Assembly: GCF_009739905.1 (NCBI RefSeq)
Contig: NZ_CP034279.1
Coordinates: 744,001 to 808,000, forward strand
Direction of reading: 5' to 3'
Source: Streptomyces ficellus
GTDB lineage: Bacteria; Actinomycetota; Actinomycetes; Streptomycetales; Streptomycetaceae
DNA: 64,000 bases
The position numbers were made by a program, and so were the translations under genes. The notes below the pieces were generated by a model. The model was not told where the DNA came from and made no database searches. It saw only the letters and a list, made by a program, of their open reading frames with translations. This document shows positions 54,466-64,000 of the stretch, piece by piece; the first letter of the stretch is position 1; each line of letters begins with the position of its first letter.

Positions 54466-54514
54466 GGGGCGGACGGGGGCGGACGAGGGCGGACGAGGGC
54501 GGACGAGGGCGGAC
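54466..54514. repeat. 10-bp tandem repeats (GGACGAGGGC type)
   Basis: Four head-to-tail units start at 54471, 54481, 54491 and 54501, with half-units at either end. The first reads GGACGGGGGC and the others GGACGAGGGC. They lie between the lipase maturation factor stop and its terminator, so they are in the 3' untranslated region. Confidence 0.75.
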
Positions 54515-54520
54515 ACCACG

Positions 54521-54549
54521 ACGCCCCCCGCCGGTGTGGCGGGGGGCGT
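54521..54549. terminator. Terminator hairpin between the lipase maturation factor gene and a small ORF
   Basis: ACGCCCCCCGCC (54521-54532) and GGCGGGGGGCGT (54538-54549) form a perfect 12-bp stem with a five-base loop. It lies between convergent genes and likely serves both. Confidence 0.75.
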
Positions 54550-54613
54550 GGGGCGCACGGTGCGGATCGGCCCGCGTGGTGCGGCGCCCGGGCGGCGGCC
54601 CGGACCGGGCCGA

Positions 54614-54784
54614 TCAGTCGATGCCGGGCAGGATGTGCGGCTCGGCGAGGTCTTCCTCGTACCCGGCGAGCCGGATCGGGGCCGAGCGGGCCCACACTTC
54701 GAGGCTGCCGAGGGTGTCGGGTCCGGCGGACCGGTCACCCCGATCCTTCGGCCGCTGCTCCTGCTTCATGAGTTCTGGTGTCAC
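54614..54784 (-). CDS. Small 56-residue protein of unknown function
   Basis: Starts at a GTG (54784) with AAGGAG six bases upstream, one of the best ribosome-binding sites in the window. The peptide is highly polar in its first 30 residues, then has LEVWARSAPIRLAGYEEDL and ends EPHILPGID. It lacks cysteine, a signal peptide and a membrane helix. The polar leader followed by a compact C-terminal block loosely recalls RiPP precursors, but no modifying enzyme is near. It is 262 bases downstream of the SDR fusion gene on the same strand. Family not recognised. Confidence 0.6.
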   Translation of the reverse strand: MTPELMKQEQRPKDRGDRSAGPDTLGSLEVWARSAPIRLAGYEEDLAEPHILPGID

Positions 54785-55046
54785 CGCGCACTCCTTCGTG
54801 TCGCGAACCTGTGAGGACATGGACTGCCGTCGGTCGCGGTGGCGCCGGTACTCGGGCGGAAACGCAGCCTTGGTGGCAGGCTTGTCCCCGAGACCCGCCT
54901 GAGGGGGTTTCGTGGATCCCTGGCGGCGGGCCGTTCGCCTCAGGTTAACCAAATGAGCGCGCTTCCGCTCGATGGAACGCGTCACACAGTCAGGATTCGG
55001 ACACCGCGCCCGCTTCCGGACGGGCGCGGGCGCTCTTGTGTGACGC
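54785..55046. other. Gene-free spacer between the SDR gene and the small ORF
   Basis: 262 bases. It must contain the promoter of the small ORF and the 3' region of the SDR gene. A GC-rich stretch near 55005-55030 (CGCGCCCGCTTCCGGACGGGCGCGGGCG) can form a modest hairpin 17 bases past the SDR stop. No other coding sequence is convincing. Confidence 0.4.
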
Positions 55047-56513
55047 TCACCACTTGGACGGCGCGTAGTCCTTCAGGAAGCAGCCGTACAGGTCCTCACC
55101 CGTCTCGCCGCGGACGATCGGGTCGTAGACGCGGGCCGCGCCGTCGACCAGGTCGAGCGGGGCGTGGAAGCCCGCCTCGGCGAGCCGCATCTTGTCGGGG
55201 TGCGGGCGCTCGTCGGTGATCCAGCCGGTGTCGACCGCGGTCATCAGGATGCGGTCGGACTCGAACATCTCCTGGGCGCTGGTGCGCGTGAGCATGTTGA
55301 GGGCGGCCTTGGCCATGTTGGTGTGCGGGTGGCCGGCGCCCTTGTAGCCGCGGCTGAAGACACCCTCCATGGCGGAGACGTTCACCACGTAGGTGCGCCG
55401 CGCGGAGGACGCGGCCATCGAGCGGCGGAGCCGGCTGATGAGGATGAACGGCGCGGTGGAGTTGCACAGCTGGACTTCGAGGAGTTCGACCGGATCCACC
55501 TCGCAAACGGTCTGGATCCAGCTGTTGGTGTCGTGCAGGTCCGGCACCAGGCCGCCCGCGTCGATGGCGGTACCGGCGGCGATCCGCTCCAGTGACGCCG
55601 AACCGGTCACCAGCGCCAGCTCGGTGACCTCCTGCGCGGTCAGGGCGTCGCCGGCCCGGGGCCCGGGAAGCGCGGCCATGGTCTCCACGGCACCGCTGCC
55701 GAAGGTGCCGATGACCTGGGCGGGCGGCAGCTCGCCCGCGGGCAGCGGCGCGGACTCGGCGGCGACCAGCTCGCTGTACGCCTGCGGGGAGCGGCGTACG
55801 GTCTGCGCGGCGTTGTTGATCAGGATGTCCAGCGGCCCCTCGGCGGCCACCGAGTCGGCGAGGGCGACGACCTGGGCCGGGTCGCGCAGGTCGATGCCGA
55901 CGATCTTCAGGCGGTGGATCCACTCGTCGCTGTCCGGCATCGCCTTGAAGCGGCGGATCGCGTCGTTGGGGAACCGGGTGGTGATCGTGGTGTGGGCGCC
56001 GTCCCGCAGCAGGCGCAGCGCGATGTACATGCCGATCTTGGCGCGGCCGCCGGTGAGGAGGGCGCGGCGGCCCGTCAGGTCGGTGCGGGCGTCTCGGCGG
56101 GCCCGGTTCTCGGCGGCGCACTTCTGGCAGAGCTGGTGGTAGAAGGCGTCGACCTCGACGTACCGGGTCTTGCAGATGTAGCAGGAGCGGGGGCGCTGGA
56201 GTACGCCCGCGATCTCGCCGGCGACGGAGGAGGACGGCAGCAGGCCCTGCGTCTCGTCGTCGATCCGCTCGGCCGAGCCGGTCGCGGTGGCCTCGGTGAC
56301 CGCCTTGTCGTGGGCGGTCTTGGCCGCGCGGCGCTCCTGGCGGCGGCGCTGCTTCACGGTCCGGTAGATCCCGGCGGTGGCCCGGCGCACGGCGATCGCG
56401 TCCGGGTGGTCCACGTCCAGGGTGTCGAGCTCCTCGAGGACGCTCAGGCAGACGGCCAGGCGCTCGGGGTCGATTCCCGGCCCGTACACCTGGTTCTCTT
56501 CAGTCACCGTCAT
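55047..56513 (-). CDS. Zinc-ribbon / short-chain dehydrogenase fusion protein
   Basis: 488 residues. An N-terminal helical, basic region (1-105) and a four-cysteine zinc ribbon, CYICKTRY with LCQKCA (about 110-133), precede an SDR domain from about residue 145. The SDR cofactor motif is TGGRAKIG and NNAAQT is the NNAG equivalent. The catalytic serine is in NVSAMEG. However, the usual YxxxK is HTNMAK, with threonine at the tyrosine position. An inserted segment of about 75 residues (245-320) separates NNAAQT from the rest. The protein is unlike a standard SDR; function unknown. It may be a degenerate or regulatory NAD(P)-binding protein. Confidence 0.85.
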   Translation of the reverse strand: MTVTEENQVYGPGIDPERLAVCLSVLEELDTLDVDHPDAIAVRRATAGIYRTVKQRRRQERRAAKTAHDKAVTEATATGSAERIDDETQGLLPSSSVAGEIAGVLQRPRSCYICKTRYVEVDAFYHQLCQKCAAENRARRDARTDLTGRRALLTGGRAKIGMYIALRLLRDGAHTTITTRFPNDAIRRFKAMPDSDEWIHRLKIVGIDLRDPAQVVALADSVAAEGPLDILINNAAQTVRRSPQAYSELVAAESAPLPAGELPPAQVIGTFGSGAVETMAALPGPRAGDALTAQEVTELALVTGSASLERIAAGTAIDAGGLVPDLHDTNSWIQTVCEVDPVELLEVQLCNSTAPFILISRLRRSMAASSARRTYVVNVSAMEGVFSRGYKGAGHPHTNMAKAALNMLTRTSAQEMFESDRILMTAVDTGWITDERPHPDKMRLAEAGFHAPLDLVDGAARVYDPIVRGETGEDLYGCFLKDYAPSKW

Positions 56514-56740
56514 GCCGCTGCCGTTCCTCGATCACTCGTATGCCACGTTTACTTTTCAAAAGCCGCACTTTACGCCAGTGGGGTGCCCCGCCGCCAAACC
56601 GCCGTCCGGTCACGGCACGGCTTACGGGGCAGGCGGGGGCGGGGCGGGCGCGGGCAGACGGAGCGCCGTGGCAGGCGCGGCGGGGGACGGGGCGACGGAG
56701 GCGTACGCGTACTACGCCTGCGTCACCGTCGTCACCCTCG
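56514..56740. other. Spacer between rpfD and the SDR fusion gene
   Basis: 227 bases. AT-richer bases at 56530-56575 (for example ACGTTTACTTTTCAAAAGCC) directly upstream of the SDR ATG likely hold its promoter. No clear hairpin ends rpfD. Confidence 0.35.
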
Positions 56741-58051
<1,311 letters not shown>

Positions 58052-58193
58052 GAGGTTGTGTGTTCGTCACATAGCCGTTCGGGAACGGAGGTTGGGGTTC
58101 CCCGCCGGGACGCGGGCGTGCTCGTCGGTGAACGCCCTGCTCGCGCGGCGCGTATGGACGCGTACCCGTTGGCGCAACCCTTGGAGTACACAC

Positions 58194-59633
58194 ATGAGTG
58201 GCACTGCTCAGATCGGCGTGACCGGGCTCGCGGTCATGGGCCGCAACCTCGCGCGCAACTTCGCCCGGAACGGCCTCACCGTCGCGGTGCACAACCGCAC
58301 CTACGGGAGGACGGAGTCCCTGGTCGAGGAGTTCGGCGGCGAGGGCGCGTTCATCGCCGCGAAGAGCGCCGAGGAGTTCGTGGCGTCACTGGAGCGACCG
58401 CGCCGTCTGGTCGTCATGGTGCAGGCGGGGGCGGCCACGGACGCCGTGATCGAGGAGTTCGTGCCGCTGCTGGAGCCGGGTGACGTCATCATCGACGGCG
58501 GCAACGCGCACTTCGCCGACACCCGGCGCCGCGAGAGCGAACTACGGAAGCACTGGATCCACTTCGTCGGGGTGGGCATCTCGGGCGGCGAGGAGGGTGC
58601 GCTGCGCGGACCGAGCATCATGCCGGGCGGACCGGCGGAGTCGTACAAGTCCCTCGGCCCCCTGCTGGAGCGGATCGCCGCCAAGGCCCCGGACGGGACG
58701 CCGTGCGTGTCCCACGTCGGTCCCGACGGCGCCGGACACTTCGTGAAGATGGTGCACAACGGCATCGAGTACGCCGACATGCAGCTGATCGCCGAGGCGT
58801 ACCACCTGCTGCGCGACGTGGCGGGCTATTCCCCCGCGAAGATCGCCGAGACGTTCCGGGGCTGGAACGCGGGACGGCTGGACTCGTACCTGATGGAGAT
58901 CACGGCGGAGGTGCTCGCGCACACCGACGCGGCGACCGGGAAGCCGTTCGTCGACGTCGTGGCCGACCGGGCGGAACAGAAGGGGACCGGGCGCTGGACC
59001 GTGCAGACCGCGCTGGACCTGGGCGTGCCGGTGTCGGGCATCGCGGAGGCGGTGTTCGCCCGTTCGCTGTCGGGGCACCCGGCGCTGCGCGAGACCGCGG
59101 CGCACCTGCCGGGCCCCGGGGCGGAACCGCTCGACGAGGCCGCAGCGGCCCGCTTCGCCGAACGGGTGGAGCAGGCCCTGTACGCGTCGAAGATCGTCTC
59201 GTACACGCAGGGCTTCCACCAGATCCGGGCGGGCGGCGAGGCGTACGGGTGGAAGGTGGACCTGGCGGCGGTGGCGGCGCTGTGGCGGGCCGGCTGCATC
59301 ATCCGGGCGGCGTTCCTGGACCGCATCCGCAGCGCGTACGCCGCACGGCCGAACCTGGTGAGCCTGCTGGCCGACCCCGGCTTCGCGGACGAGATCGGGG
59401 CGGCCCAGGGCGGCTGGCGCGACGTGGTCGCCGAAGCGGCCCGGCGCGGCGTGCCGACGCCGGGGTTCTCGGCGGCGCTCGCGTACTACGACGCCCTGCG
59501 GGCGCCCCGGCTGCCCGCCGCCCTCACTCAGGGCCAGCGGGACTACTTCGGCGCCCACACCTACCGGCGGACCGACCGGGAGGGCTCCTTCCACACCCTC
59601 TGGGGCGGCGACCGCACGGAGGTGGCCGGCTGA
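58194..59633 (+). CDS. gnd: 6-phosphogluconate dehydrogenase, decarboxylating
   Basis: 479 residues from the ATG at 58194 with GGAG eight bases upstream. NADP-binding GLAVMGRNLARN, then HNRTYGRTE. The signature IIDGGNAHFADTRRRE and GVGISGGEEGALRGPSIMPGG are complete. GHFVKMVHNGIEYADMQLIAEAY carries the catalytic lysine, and TEKGTGRW-type AEQKGTGRWT the substrate-binding region. It converts 6-phosphogluconate to ribulose 5-phosphate with NADPH. Full-length and apparently functional. Divergent from rpfD. Confidence 0.95.
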   Translation: MSGTAQIGVTGLAVMGRNLARNFARNGLTVAVHNRTYGRTESLVEEFGGEGAFIAAKSAEEFVASLERPRRLVVMVQAGAATDAVIEEFVPLLEPGDVIIDGGNAHFADTRRRESELRKHWIHFVGVGISGGEEGALRGPSIMPGGPAESYKSLGPLLERIAAKAPDGTPCVSHVGPDGAGHFVKMVHNGIEYADMQLIAEAYHLLRDVAGYSPAKIAETFRGWNAGRLDSYLMEITAEVLAHTDAATGKPFVDVVADRAEQKGTGRWTVQTALDLGVPVSGIAEAVFARSLSGHPALRETAAHLPGPGAEPLDEAAAARFAERVEQALYASKIVSYTQGFHQIRAGGEAYGWKVDLAAVAALWRAGCIIRAAFLDRIRSAYAARPNLVSLLADPGFADEIGAAQGGWRDVVAEAARRGVPTPGFSAALAYYDALRAPRLPAALTQGQRDYFGAHTYRRTDREGSFHTLWGGDRTEVAG

Positions 59634-59708
59634 CGGAGCGCGCTGCGGCGCGGTGACGCTGTCTCGTGGGGCGGTGACCACCCGAGGGGGGCGGTGAGGT
59701 CGCCTTGC

Positions 59709-59744
59709 GGGGCGGTGACCGCTCAAGGGGGCGGTCACCGCCCC
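59709..59744. terminator. Terminator hairpin after gnd
   Basis: GGGGCGGTGACCGC (59709-59722) and GCGGTCACCGCCCC (59731-59744) form a perfect 14-bp stem with an eight-base loop, 76 bases past the gnd stop. GGGGCGGTGA-like fragments repeat three more times between 59640 and 59710. It lies between convergent genes. Confidence 0.75.
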
Positions 59745-59775
59745 AGGGGGACGGGCGGGGTCGGTACGGGCGGGG

Positions 59776-60045
59776 TCAGCTCGCCGGGCCGGGTTCCGGT
59801 TCCGGTCCGGGCACCGGCTCGGGGCCGGGCGGCTTCGGCACCGGGTCCGGGGCGGGGCCGGGGGGCGGCGGGCCCGGGTGGGGCGGGGGCGTCGGGGTCG
59901 GGACGGGGCCCGGCGCGGGACCCGGTTCCGGACCCGGAGGCCCCGGCTGCGGCACGGGCGTCGGCGGCACCGGGTCCGGCGGGCCGGGCGGGGGCGTCGG
60001 CGCGGGCGGGACGGGGTCCGGCGGGTACGGGTTCGGGCTGGTCAT
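59776..60045 (-). CDS. Small proline-rich protein
   Basis: 89 residues from the ATG at 60045, preferred because GAGGGAG lies six bases upstream; an ATG at 60123 would add 26 residues. Apart from MTSPNPYP the protein is almost entirely Pro, Gly, Asp, Glu and Ala in PGPE/PDPVP-type repeats. There is no signal peptide. The other strand is also open, which is expected for such composition, so confidence is limited. Function unknown. It is on the same strand as panD, 148 bases downstream. Confidence 0.45.
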   Translation of the reverse strand: MTSPNPYPPDPVPPAPTPPPGPPDPVPPTPVPQPGPPGPEPGPAPGPVPTPTPPPHPGPPPPGPAPDPVPKPPGPEPVPGPEPEPGPAS

Positions 60046-60193
60046 GGCACGCTCCCTCGGCGGTTCGGCCTGCACGTCCAGGTTCTCGCGGTGCGCGTTC
60101 CCCCGCGCGACGGGATCACTCATGGGGTCACCCGTCGGGGTCACCACACCGGCAGGTCTCCCGGGTCGTCAGGGCCGCGGCCGCCTTCCCCGT

Positions 60194-60622
60194 TCAGCCG
60201 CGCGCGGCCGGGACCGCCTGCGGGCTGCGGGCGGTGTCACTGCCGGGCACCGGCGCCGACGCGTCCGAACCCAGCTCCACGATCTTGTTCTCCCCGTCGA
60301 CGTGCACGACGCGCGGCACGAACGCGCGGGCCTCGGCGTCGTCGACCTGGGCGTAGCTGATCAGGATGACCAGGTCGCCGGGGTGGACGAGATGGGCGGC
60401 CGCGCCGTTGATGCCGATGACCCCGGAGCCCCGCTCACCCTCGATGACGTACGTCTCCAGGCGGGCGCCGTTGTCGATGTCGACGATGTGCACGAGCTCG
60501 CCGGGCAGCAGATCGGCCGCCTCCATCAGGTCCGCGTCGACGGTGACGGACCCGACGTAGTGAAGATCCGCCTGGGTCACGGTGGCTCGGTGGATCTTGG
60601 ACTTGAACAGAGTACGCAGCAC
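60194..60622 (-). CDS. panD: Aspartate 1-decarboxylase
   Basis: 142 residues. The self-processing site is G24-S25 in HYVGSVTVD, where cleavage makes the pyruvoyl cofactor. [22 protein letters not shown] at the N-terminus and [36 protein letters not shown] are typical. It turns aspartate into beta-alanine for pantothenate and CoA. The C-terminal 20 residues extend past the usual end. No other pan genes are nearby. GGAGG lies nine bases before the ATG. Confidence 0.95.
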   Translation of the reverse strand: MLRTLFKSKIHRATVTQADLHYVGSVTVDADLMEAADLLPGELVHIVDIDNGARLETYVIEGERGSGVIGINGAAAHLVHPGDLVILISYAQVDDAEARAFVPRVVHVDGENKIVELGSDASAPVPGSDTARSPQAVPAARG

Positions 60623-61061
60623 TGTGGACTCCTCCGGGACGGCTCCCTGCCTGCTTTCTGCAGGTCAAGGGCGTCCTCGACCTTACACCTACACCCCCGT
60701 CCGGTGTCTGTGAGGAACATCGCTCCGGTCAGGCGAGACAGCGCTTCCTCCTGGGTTTTCCCTTCATACCGATGCCTGTTGGGGCGACCGTCCCGGAACG
60801 CGCGGGGACTCATGCTGACCGAGTGCCGACTTACCTGATGAGCCATCAGTCATGCGGGAGACCGCTCTGCGCACACGGACGACGTACGCCCACACACGAC
60901 CGCCCTGTCGGGCAAGGCACCGGCGCCTGCCGGCGCCGCCACCGGGCGGACCCGTGCACCCTGGGCCTGTACCCCATAGGCCTCGCAGCGCCCGGCCTCC
61001 GCCCCCGTGACGCCTGGCACACCGGAGGAGCGCCGAACCCCGTGCGTGTTAGCGTCCGGCC
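60623..61061. other. 439-base gene-free interval between panD and the P450 gene
   Basis: Divergent region that should hold both promoters. Bases 60650-60790 are less GC-biased at every codon position than nearby genes. An 89-codon minus-strand frame (60577-60846) overlaps panD's start and has weak codon bias, so I do not call it. TAGCGT (61050-61055) lies six bases before the P450 GTG, suggesting a leaderless start. No operator was identified. Confidence 0.5.
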
Positions 61062-62327
61062 GTGACTCCCCAGGACCTCGACCTGCCCTCACCTGCCGCG
61101 ATGTCCCGGCTCGACCTGTTCGGAGACGAGTTCGTCCGCGACCCCTACCCCTGGCTGGACGCGTTGCGGGCCGACGCCCCCGTGCACCAGGACCCGGGCA
61201 CCGGGCTGTGGCTGGTCAGCCGGTACGACGACATCCGGCGCGTCCTGCTGGACCCGGCGGTGTTCCACCCCGACAACGCGCAGGACGCCGTCACGCCGCT
61301 GCCCGTCGGCGTGCTGCGGGTACTGGCCCGGGCGGGCTTCAGGCTTCCGCCCTCGCTCGCCAACAACGGCACGGACAGCCACCACGGTCTGCGGCGCGTG
61401 GTCACCCGGTTCTTCAACGCCCAGCGCGTCGCCGCGGCCGTCCCCGTCATCGAGCGCATCGCCGACGAGCTCCTCGACGCCGCGCAGCGGCGCCTCGAGG
61501 CGACCGGCTCCTGTGACCTGTTCGAGGTCTACGCCCAGATCCTGCCCTGCCGGGTGCTGATGGAACTCCTCGGTATCGACGGTGTCGACCCCGCCACCCT
61601 GATCCGCTGGAGCGACGCCTCGCTGGAACTGTTCTGGGGCAGGCCCGCACTTGAGCGCCAGCTGGAACTCGCTGCCCTTGTCGGTGAGTTCAACCAGTGG
61701 CTCACCGCGACCGTGAGCGCGGCCCCGGCGCGGCCCGGCAGCTTCGTCGAGGCGCTGAGCCGTCACCGCCTGCCGGACGGCAGGCCTCTGGACGTCGGGA
61801 CCGCGGTCGGCGTGTGCTTCTTCGCTTTCATCGCCGGCCAGTCCACCACCGGGCAGCTCATCTCCACCACGCTGCACCGGGCCCTGACCGAGCCGGGCCT
61901 GTGGTCGCGCGCGGCCGACGAGCAGGGTTTTCCCGAGGCGTGGGTGGAGGAGGTACTGCGCCGCGAACCGCCGGTGACCACGTGGCGCCGGGTGGCCGCC
62001 GAGCCCGTGACGCTCAGCGGCGTGGACGTCCCCGCCGGGGCACAGCTGCTGCTGATGCTCATGGGCAGCGGCTCGGATCCGGAGGTGTTCGACGCCCCGG
62101 ACCAGATGTGCCCGCACCGCGCCAACGCCCGCCACCACCTGTCCTTCGGCGTGGGCCGACACCGCTGTCCGGGCGCCTCGCTGGCCCGGACGGAAGCCGC
62201 CGTCGCCCTCCGCGTCGCTGCCCGGCGCCTCCCCCACGCCCGTATCACCCCGGGGGACGAGCGACCGCCGATCCTCGGCCTCCTCTCCTTCCGCGCCCCT
62301 CTGCAGGTCCGGGTAGCCGCCCCTTAG
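61062..62327 (+). CDS. Cytochrome P450
   Basis: 421 residues with a GTG start. Heme-ligand cysteine C369 in FGVGRHRCPGA, K-helix E297-V-L-R300, and the I-helix A258-G259-Q-S-T262. The acidic residue normally found before the I-helix threonine is serine here. Soluble bacterial type with no membrane anchor, so it needs separate ferredoxin and reductase, which are not adjacent. It hydroxylates or otherwise oxidises an unknown substrate. The gene is single, with a gap of 253 bases before the phosphatase gene. Confidence 0.93.
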   Translation: MTPQDLDLPSPAAMSRLDLFGDEFVRDPYPWLDALRADAPVHQDPGTGLWLVSRYDDIRRVLLDPAVFHPDNAQDAVTPLPVGVLRVLARAGFRLPPSLANNGTDSHHGLRRVVTRFFNAQRVAAAVPVIERIADELLDAAQRRLEATGSCDLFEVYAQILPCRVLMELLGIDGVDPATLIRWSDASLELFWGRPALERQLELAALVGEFNQWLTATVSAAPARPGSFVEALSRHRLPDGRPLDVGTAVGVCFFAFIAGQSTTGQLISTTLHRALTEPGLWSRAADEQGFPEAWVEEVLRREPPVTTWRRVAAEPVTLSGVDVPAGAQLLLMLMGSGSDPEVFDAPDQMCPHRANARHHLSFGVGRHRCPGASLARTEAAVALRVAARRLPHARITPGDERPPILGLLSFRAPLQVRVAAP

Positions 62328-62580
62328 GGCATTCCTTCGGATCATCTGGTTCATTGCGGCAAGGCGCCTCGGAACCTCGGACCGCACGTCTGTAGCAGCG
62401 TGGGCGCAGTACATGGTTGCCGGTACTCAGCGTGTACGGTTCCAGTGTCACCCAGCCGTCCCTGAGCAGCGGCGGAGCGCCGTGTCCGTGCGTGGTCGCC
62501 GGTGCCGTTGCCAGCCCCGCCCTCCGGTCTGGGGCCGGGCACCGGGCGCACTGGTCTTTCCGGAGCGTGGAGGTACGGGG

Positions 62581-64000
62581 ATGAACGACACGGCGGGTGC
62601 GGCGAGCCCTCGTGAGCGGTTGGTCATGCTGCAGCGTCTGCTGGGCGAGGCGCTGGACCGGCTGGGCGCCGGGGCCTACGCCGTGGATGCCGACTGGACT
62701 CTGGTCGCCATGAACGCGCAGGCCGAAATGCTGCTCGGCCTCAGCGCGCACGAAGCGCTGGGGCAGGACGCGCACGACCTCCTGCACCGGCAGGCCAGCG
62801 GAATGCGCATGCCGCGCAGCCAGTGCTCGATCATGGAAGCCTTCATCGGCGGCCAGGCGCGCCAGGAGAAACAGGGCTTCTTCGCGCGTGGGGACGGCAC
62901 GCTGCTGACAGCGTCCTGGCTGGTGACCCCCTTGCGCTTCACCCCTCAGGAGACCGGGGCGCTGGTGGTCTTCCACGCGTACGATCCGGCCGGTGTCTCC
63001 CTGCCGGCGTCCACCCTCCACGCGGGGCTGCTTCCCGAGCTGGAGCGGCTGGCGCTGCTGGCCGAGACCACCACGCAGCTGACGGCGACCCTCGACGTCA
63101 ACGAGGCGCTGGACCGGCTGGTCAAGCTGGTCATCCCGATGCTGGCCGACTGGATGGTGGTCGACCTGATCACGGAGAGCGGCCATGTCCAGCGCACCCT
63201 CGTCGCTCACGGTGACGAGGGGGGCGTCACCCGCAGACAGGACCTGCAAGGAACCCTGTTCTCCGTCCCCGAGACCTCTCCGCTGCCGCTGTCGCGCGCG
63301 CTGCGCGGCGCCGGCTCCACCTTGGCGACCCCCCAGACGTATCAAGGCCCGCCCGACACGCACATCGCCGTCGAACAGCGCAGACTCTTCGACGCCACCG
63401 GCATGCACTCCGCGGTCATCGCGCCCATCCGGGGCCTGCGCGAGGTTCTCGGCGCGCTCACCCTGGGCCGGTCCGGGCAGCCCGAGCCGTTCACCACCGC
63501 CGAGATTCCACTCCTCGAGGACATCACCCGTAGGGCCGGTCTGGCGCTGGACAACGCCCGCCTCTACCAGCGTCAGCGCAAGGTCGCCGACACCATGCAA
63601 CGCCACCTGCTGCCGCAACTGCCGAGCGTGCCCGGCCTGGAGATGAACGCCCGCTACGTCTCCGCGCCCTACGCCTCCCAAGTGGGCGGAGACTGGTACG
63701 ACGTCTTCCGCCTGCCCGACCAGGCACTCGCCCTGGTGATCGGCGATGTCGCCGGACACGATCTGGACGCCGCGGCCGGCATGGCCCAGCTGCGCAACAT
63801 CCTGCGCGCCTACGCCTGGTCCCAGCAGGAGCCGCCGAGCGTCATCGTCGACCGCTTCGACCGGTCCCTGCCCCACATCACCGATGTCGGCATGGCGACG
63901 ATGGTCCTGGGCCGGCTCGAGCCCCGGACCGGCGGGCAATGGCAACTGCACTGGACGAACGCGGGCCACCCTCCTCCCCTGCTGGTCACCGACGACGGGC
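62581..64000 (+). CDS. PAS-GAF-PP2C (SpoIIE-type) phosphatase, 3' end beyond window
   Basis: 473 codons are visible, from an ATG at 62581 with GGAGG seven bases upstream. A PAS domain (about 20-130, VDADWTLVAMNAQAEMLLG), a GAF domain (about 155-330) and the start of a SpoIIE phosphatase. The phosphatase metal sites are VGGDWYDVF, VIGDVAGHD and NAGHPPPLL. Architecturally it resembles the protein at 47921-49993, but the sequence differs, and whether it also has a C-terminal ATPase domain cannot be seen. It likely controls an anti-sigma partner switch. The gene is cut by the window end. Confidence 0.88.
   Translation, partial: MNDTAGAASPRERLVMLQRLLGEALDRLGAGAYAVDADWTLVAMNAQAEMLLGLSAHEALGQDAHDLLHRQASGMRMPRSQCSIMEAFIGGQARQEKQGFFARGDGTLLTASWLVTPLRFTPQETGALVVFHAYDPAGVSLPASTLHAGLLPELERLALLAETTTQLTATLDVNEALDRLVKLVIPMLADWMVVDLITESGHVQRTLVAHGDEGGVTRRQDLQGTLFSVPETSPLPLSRALRGAGSTLATPQTYQGPPDTHIAVEQRRLFDATGMHSAVIAPIRGLREVLGALTLGRSGQPEPFTTAEIPLLEDITRRAGLALDNARLYQRQRKVADTMQRHLLPQLPSVPGLEMNARYVSAPYASQVGGDWYDVFRLPDQALALVIGDVAGHDLDAAAGMAQLRNILRAYAWSQQEPPSVIVDRFDRSLPHITDVGMATMVLGRLEPRTGGQWQLHWTNAGHPPPLLVTDDG

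Noticed and set aside
60577..60846. 89-codon minus-strand frame upstream of panD
   Set aside because: It overlaps the panD start, lacks a good ribosome-binding site, and its third positions are clearly less GC-rich than neighbouring genes. It looks like a promoter region.

Overview
The window is high-GC chromosomal DNA, apparently from the chromosome of a Streptomyces species. Supporting this are near-saturated GC third positions, a melC1-melC2 tyrosinase pair, a complete egtABCD set, a PAS-GGDEF-EAL protein resembling RmdA, an Rpf-LysM-M23 protein resembling RpfD, and many Streptomyces-type small families. Gene order (thioredoxin, egt genes, sdh genes, rmdA, wax-ester synthase, rpfD, gnd) matches what I remember of a chromosome-arm region of S. 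coelicolor; that is memory, not a search. No rRNA, tRNA, CRISPR array or intact insertion sequence was seen.

1-13 kb: the N-terminus of a disulfide oxidoreductase, a thioredoxin under a textbook SigR promoter, a thiolase, a LacI-type regulator divergent from an alpha/beta hydrolase, a poly-ADP-ribose glycohydrolase-like protein, and a translationally coupled egtABCD ergothioneine operon. Facing it is a two-gene lipid unit (GNAT acyltransferase plus PlsC-like acyltransferase, probably ornithine lipid), then an orphan sugar-binding lipoprotein and a dodecin. This stretch is rich in redox and stress functions.

13-31 kb: a HAD phosphatase, a luciferase-like monooxygenase, a short UvrA paralogue, a membrane-anchored NB-ARC/TPR STAND NTPase, the melC operon, sdhCAB with a divergent LysR regulator, a methyltransferase-rmdA pair, and a repeat lipoprotein.

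31-45 kb: surface and envelope genes. These include a DUF4239 membrane protein, secreted proteins with C-terminal anchors, a class F sortase, a polysaccharide deacetylase, an amino-acid permease, a CapA-like lipoprotein and an ECF sigma factor. A transporter-linked LytS/LytR two-component unit follows, then an unpaired zinc-finger anti-sigma factor.

45-64 kb: an Fpg-type glycosylase, a wax ester synthase/DGAT, a PAS-GAF-PP2C-ATPase phosphatase, a DUF6777 lipoprotein, and a YndJ-DUF1990-lipase maturation factor operon whose promoter lies between two identical palindromes. Then come a small 56-residue ORF, an unusual zinc-ribbon/SDR fusion, rpfD, gnd, panD, a cytochrome P450 and a second PP2C-type phosphatase that runs off the end.

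The strongest leads are the twin-operator promoter at 51.5 kb, the STAND NTPase at 17-19.7 kb, the sortase island without recognisable LPXTG substrates, the transporter/LytSR unit, the LysR dyad at 24.96 kb, and the SDR fusion that lacks its catalytic tyrosine. I see no clearly new multi-gene system, and these are offered as candidates.
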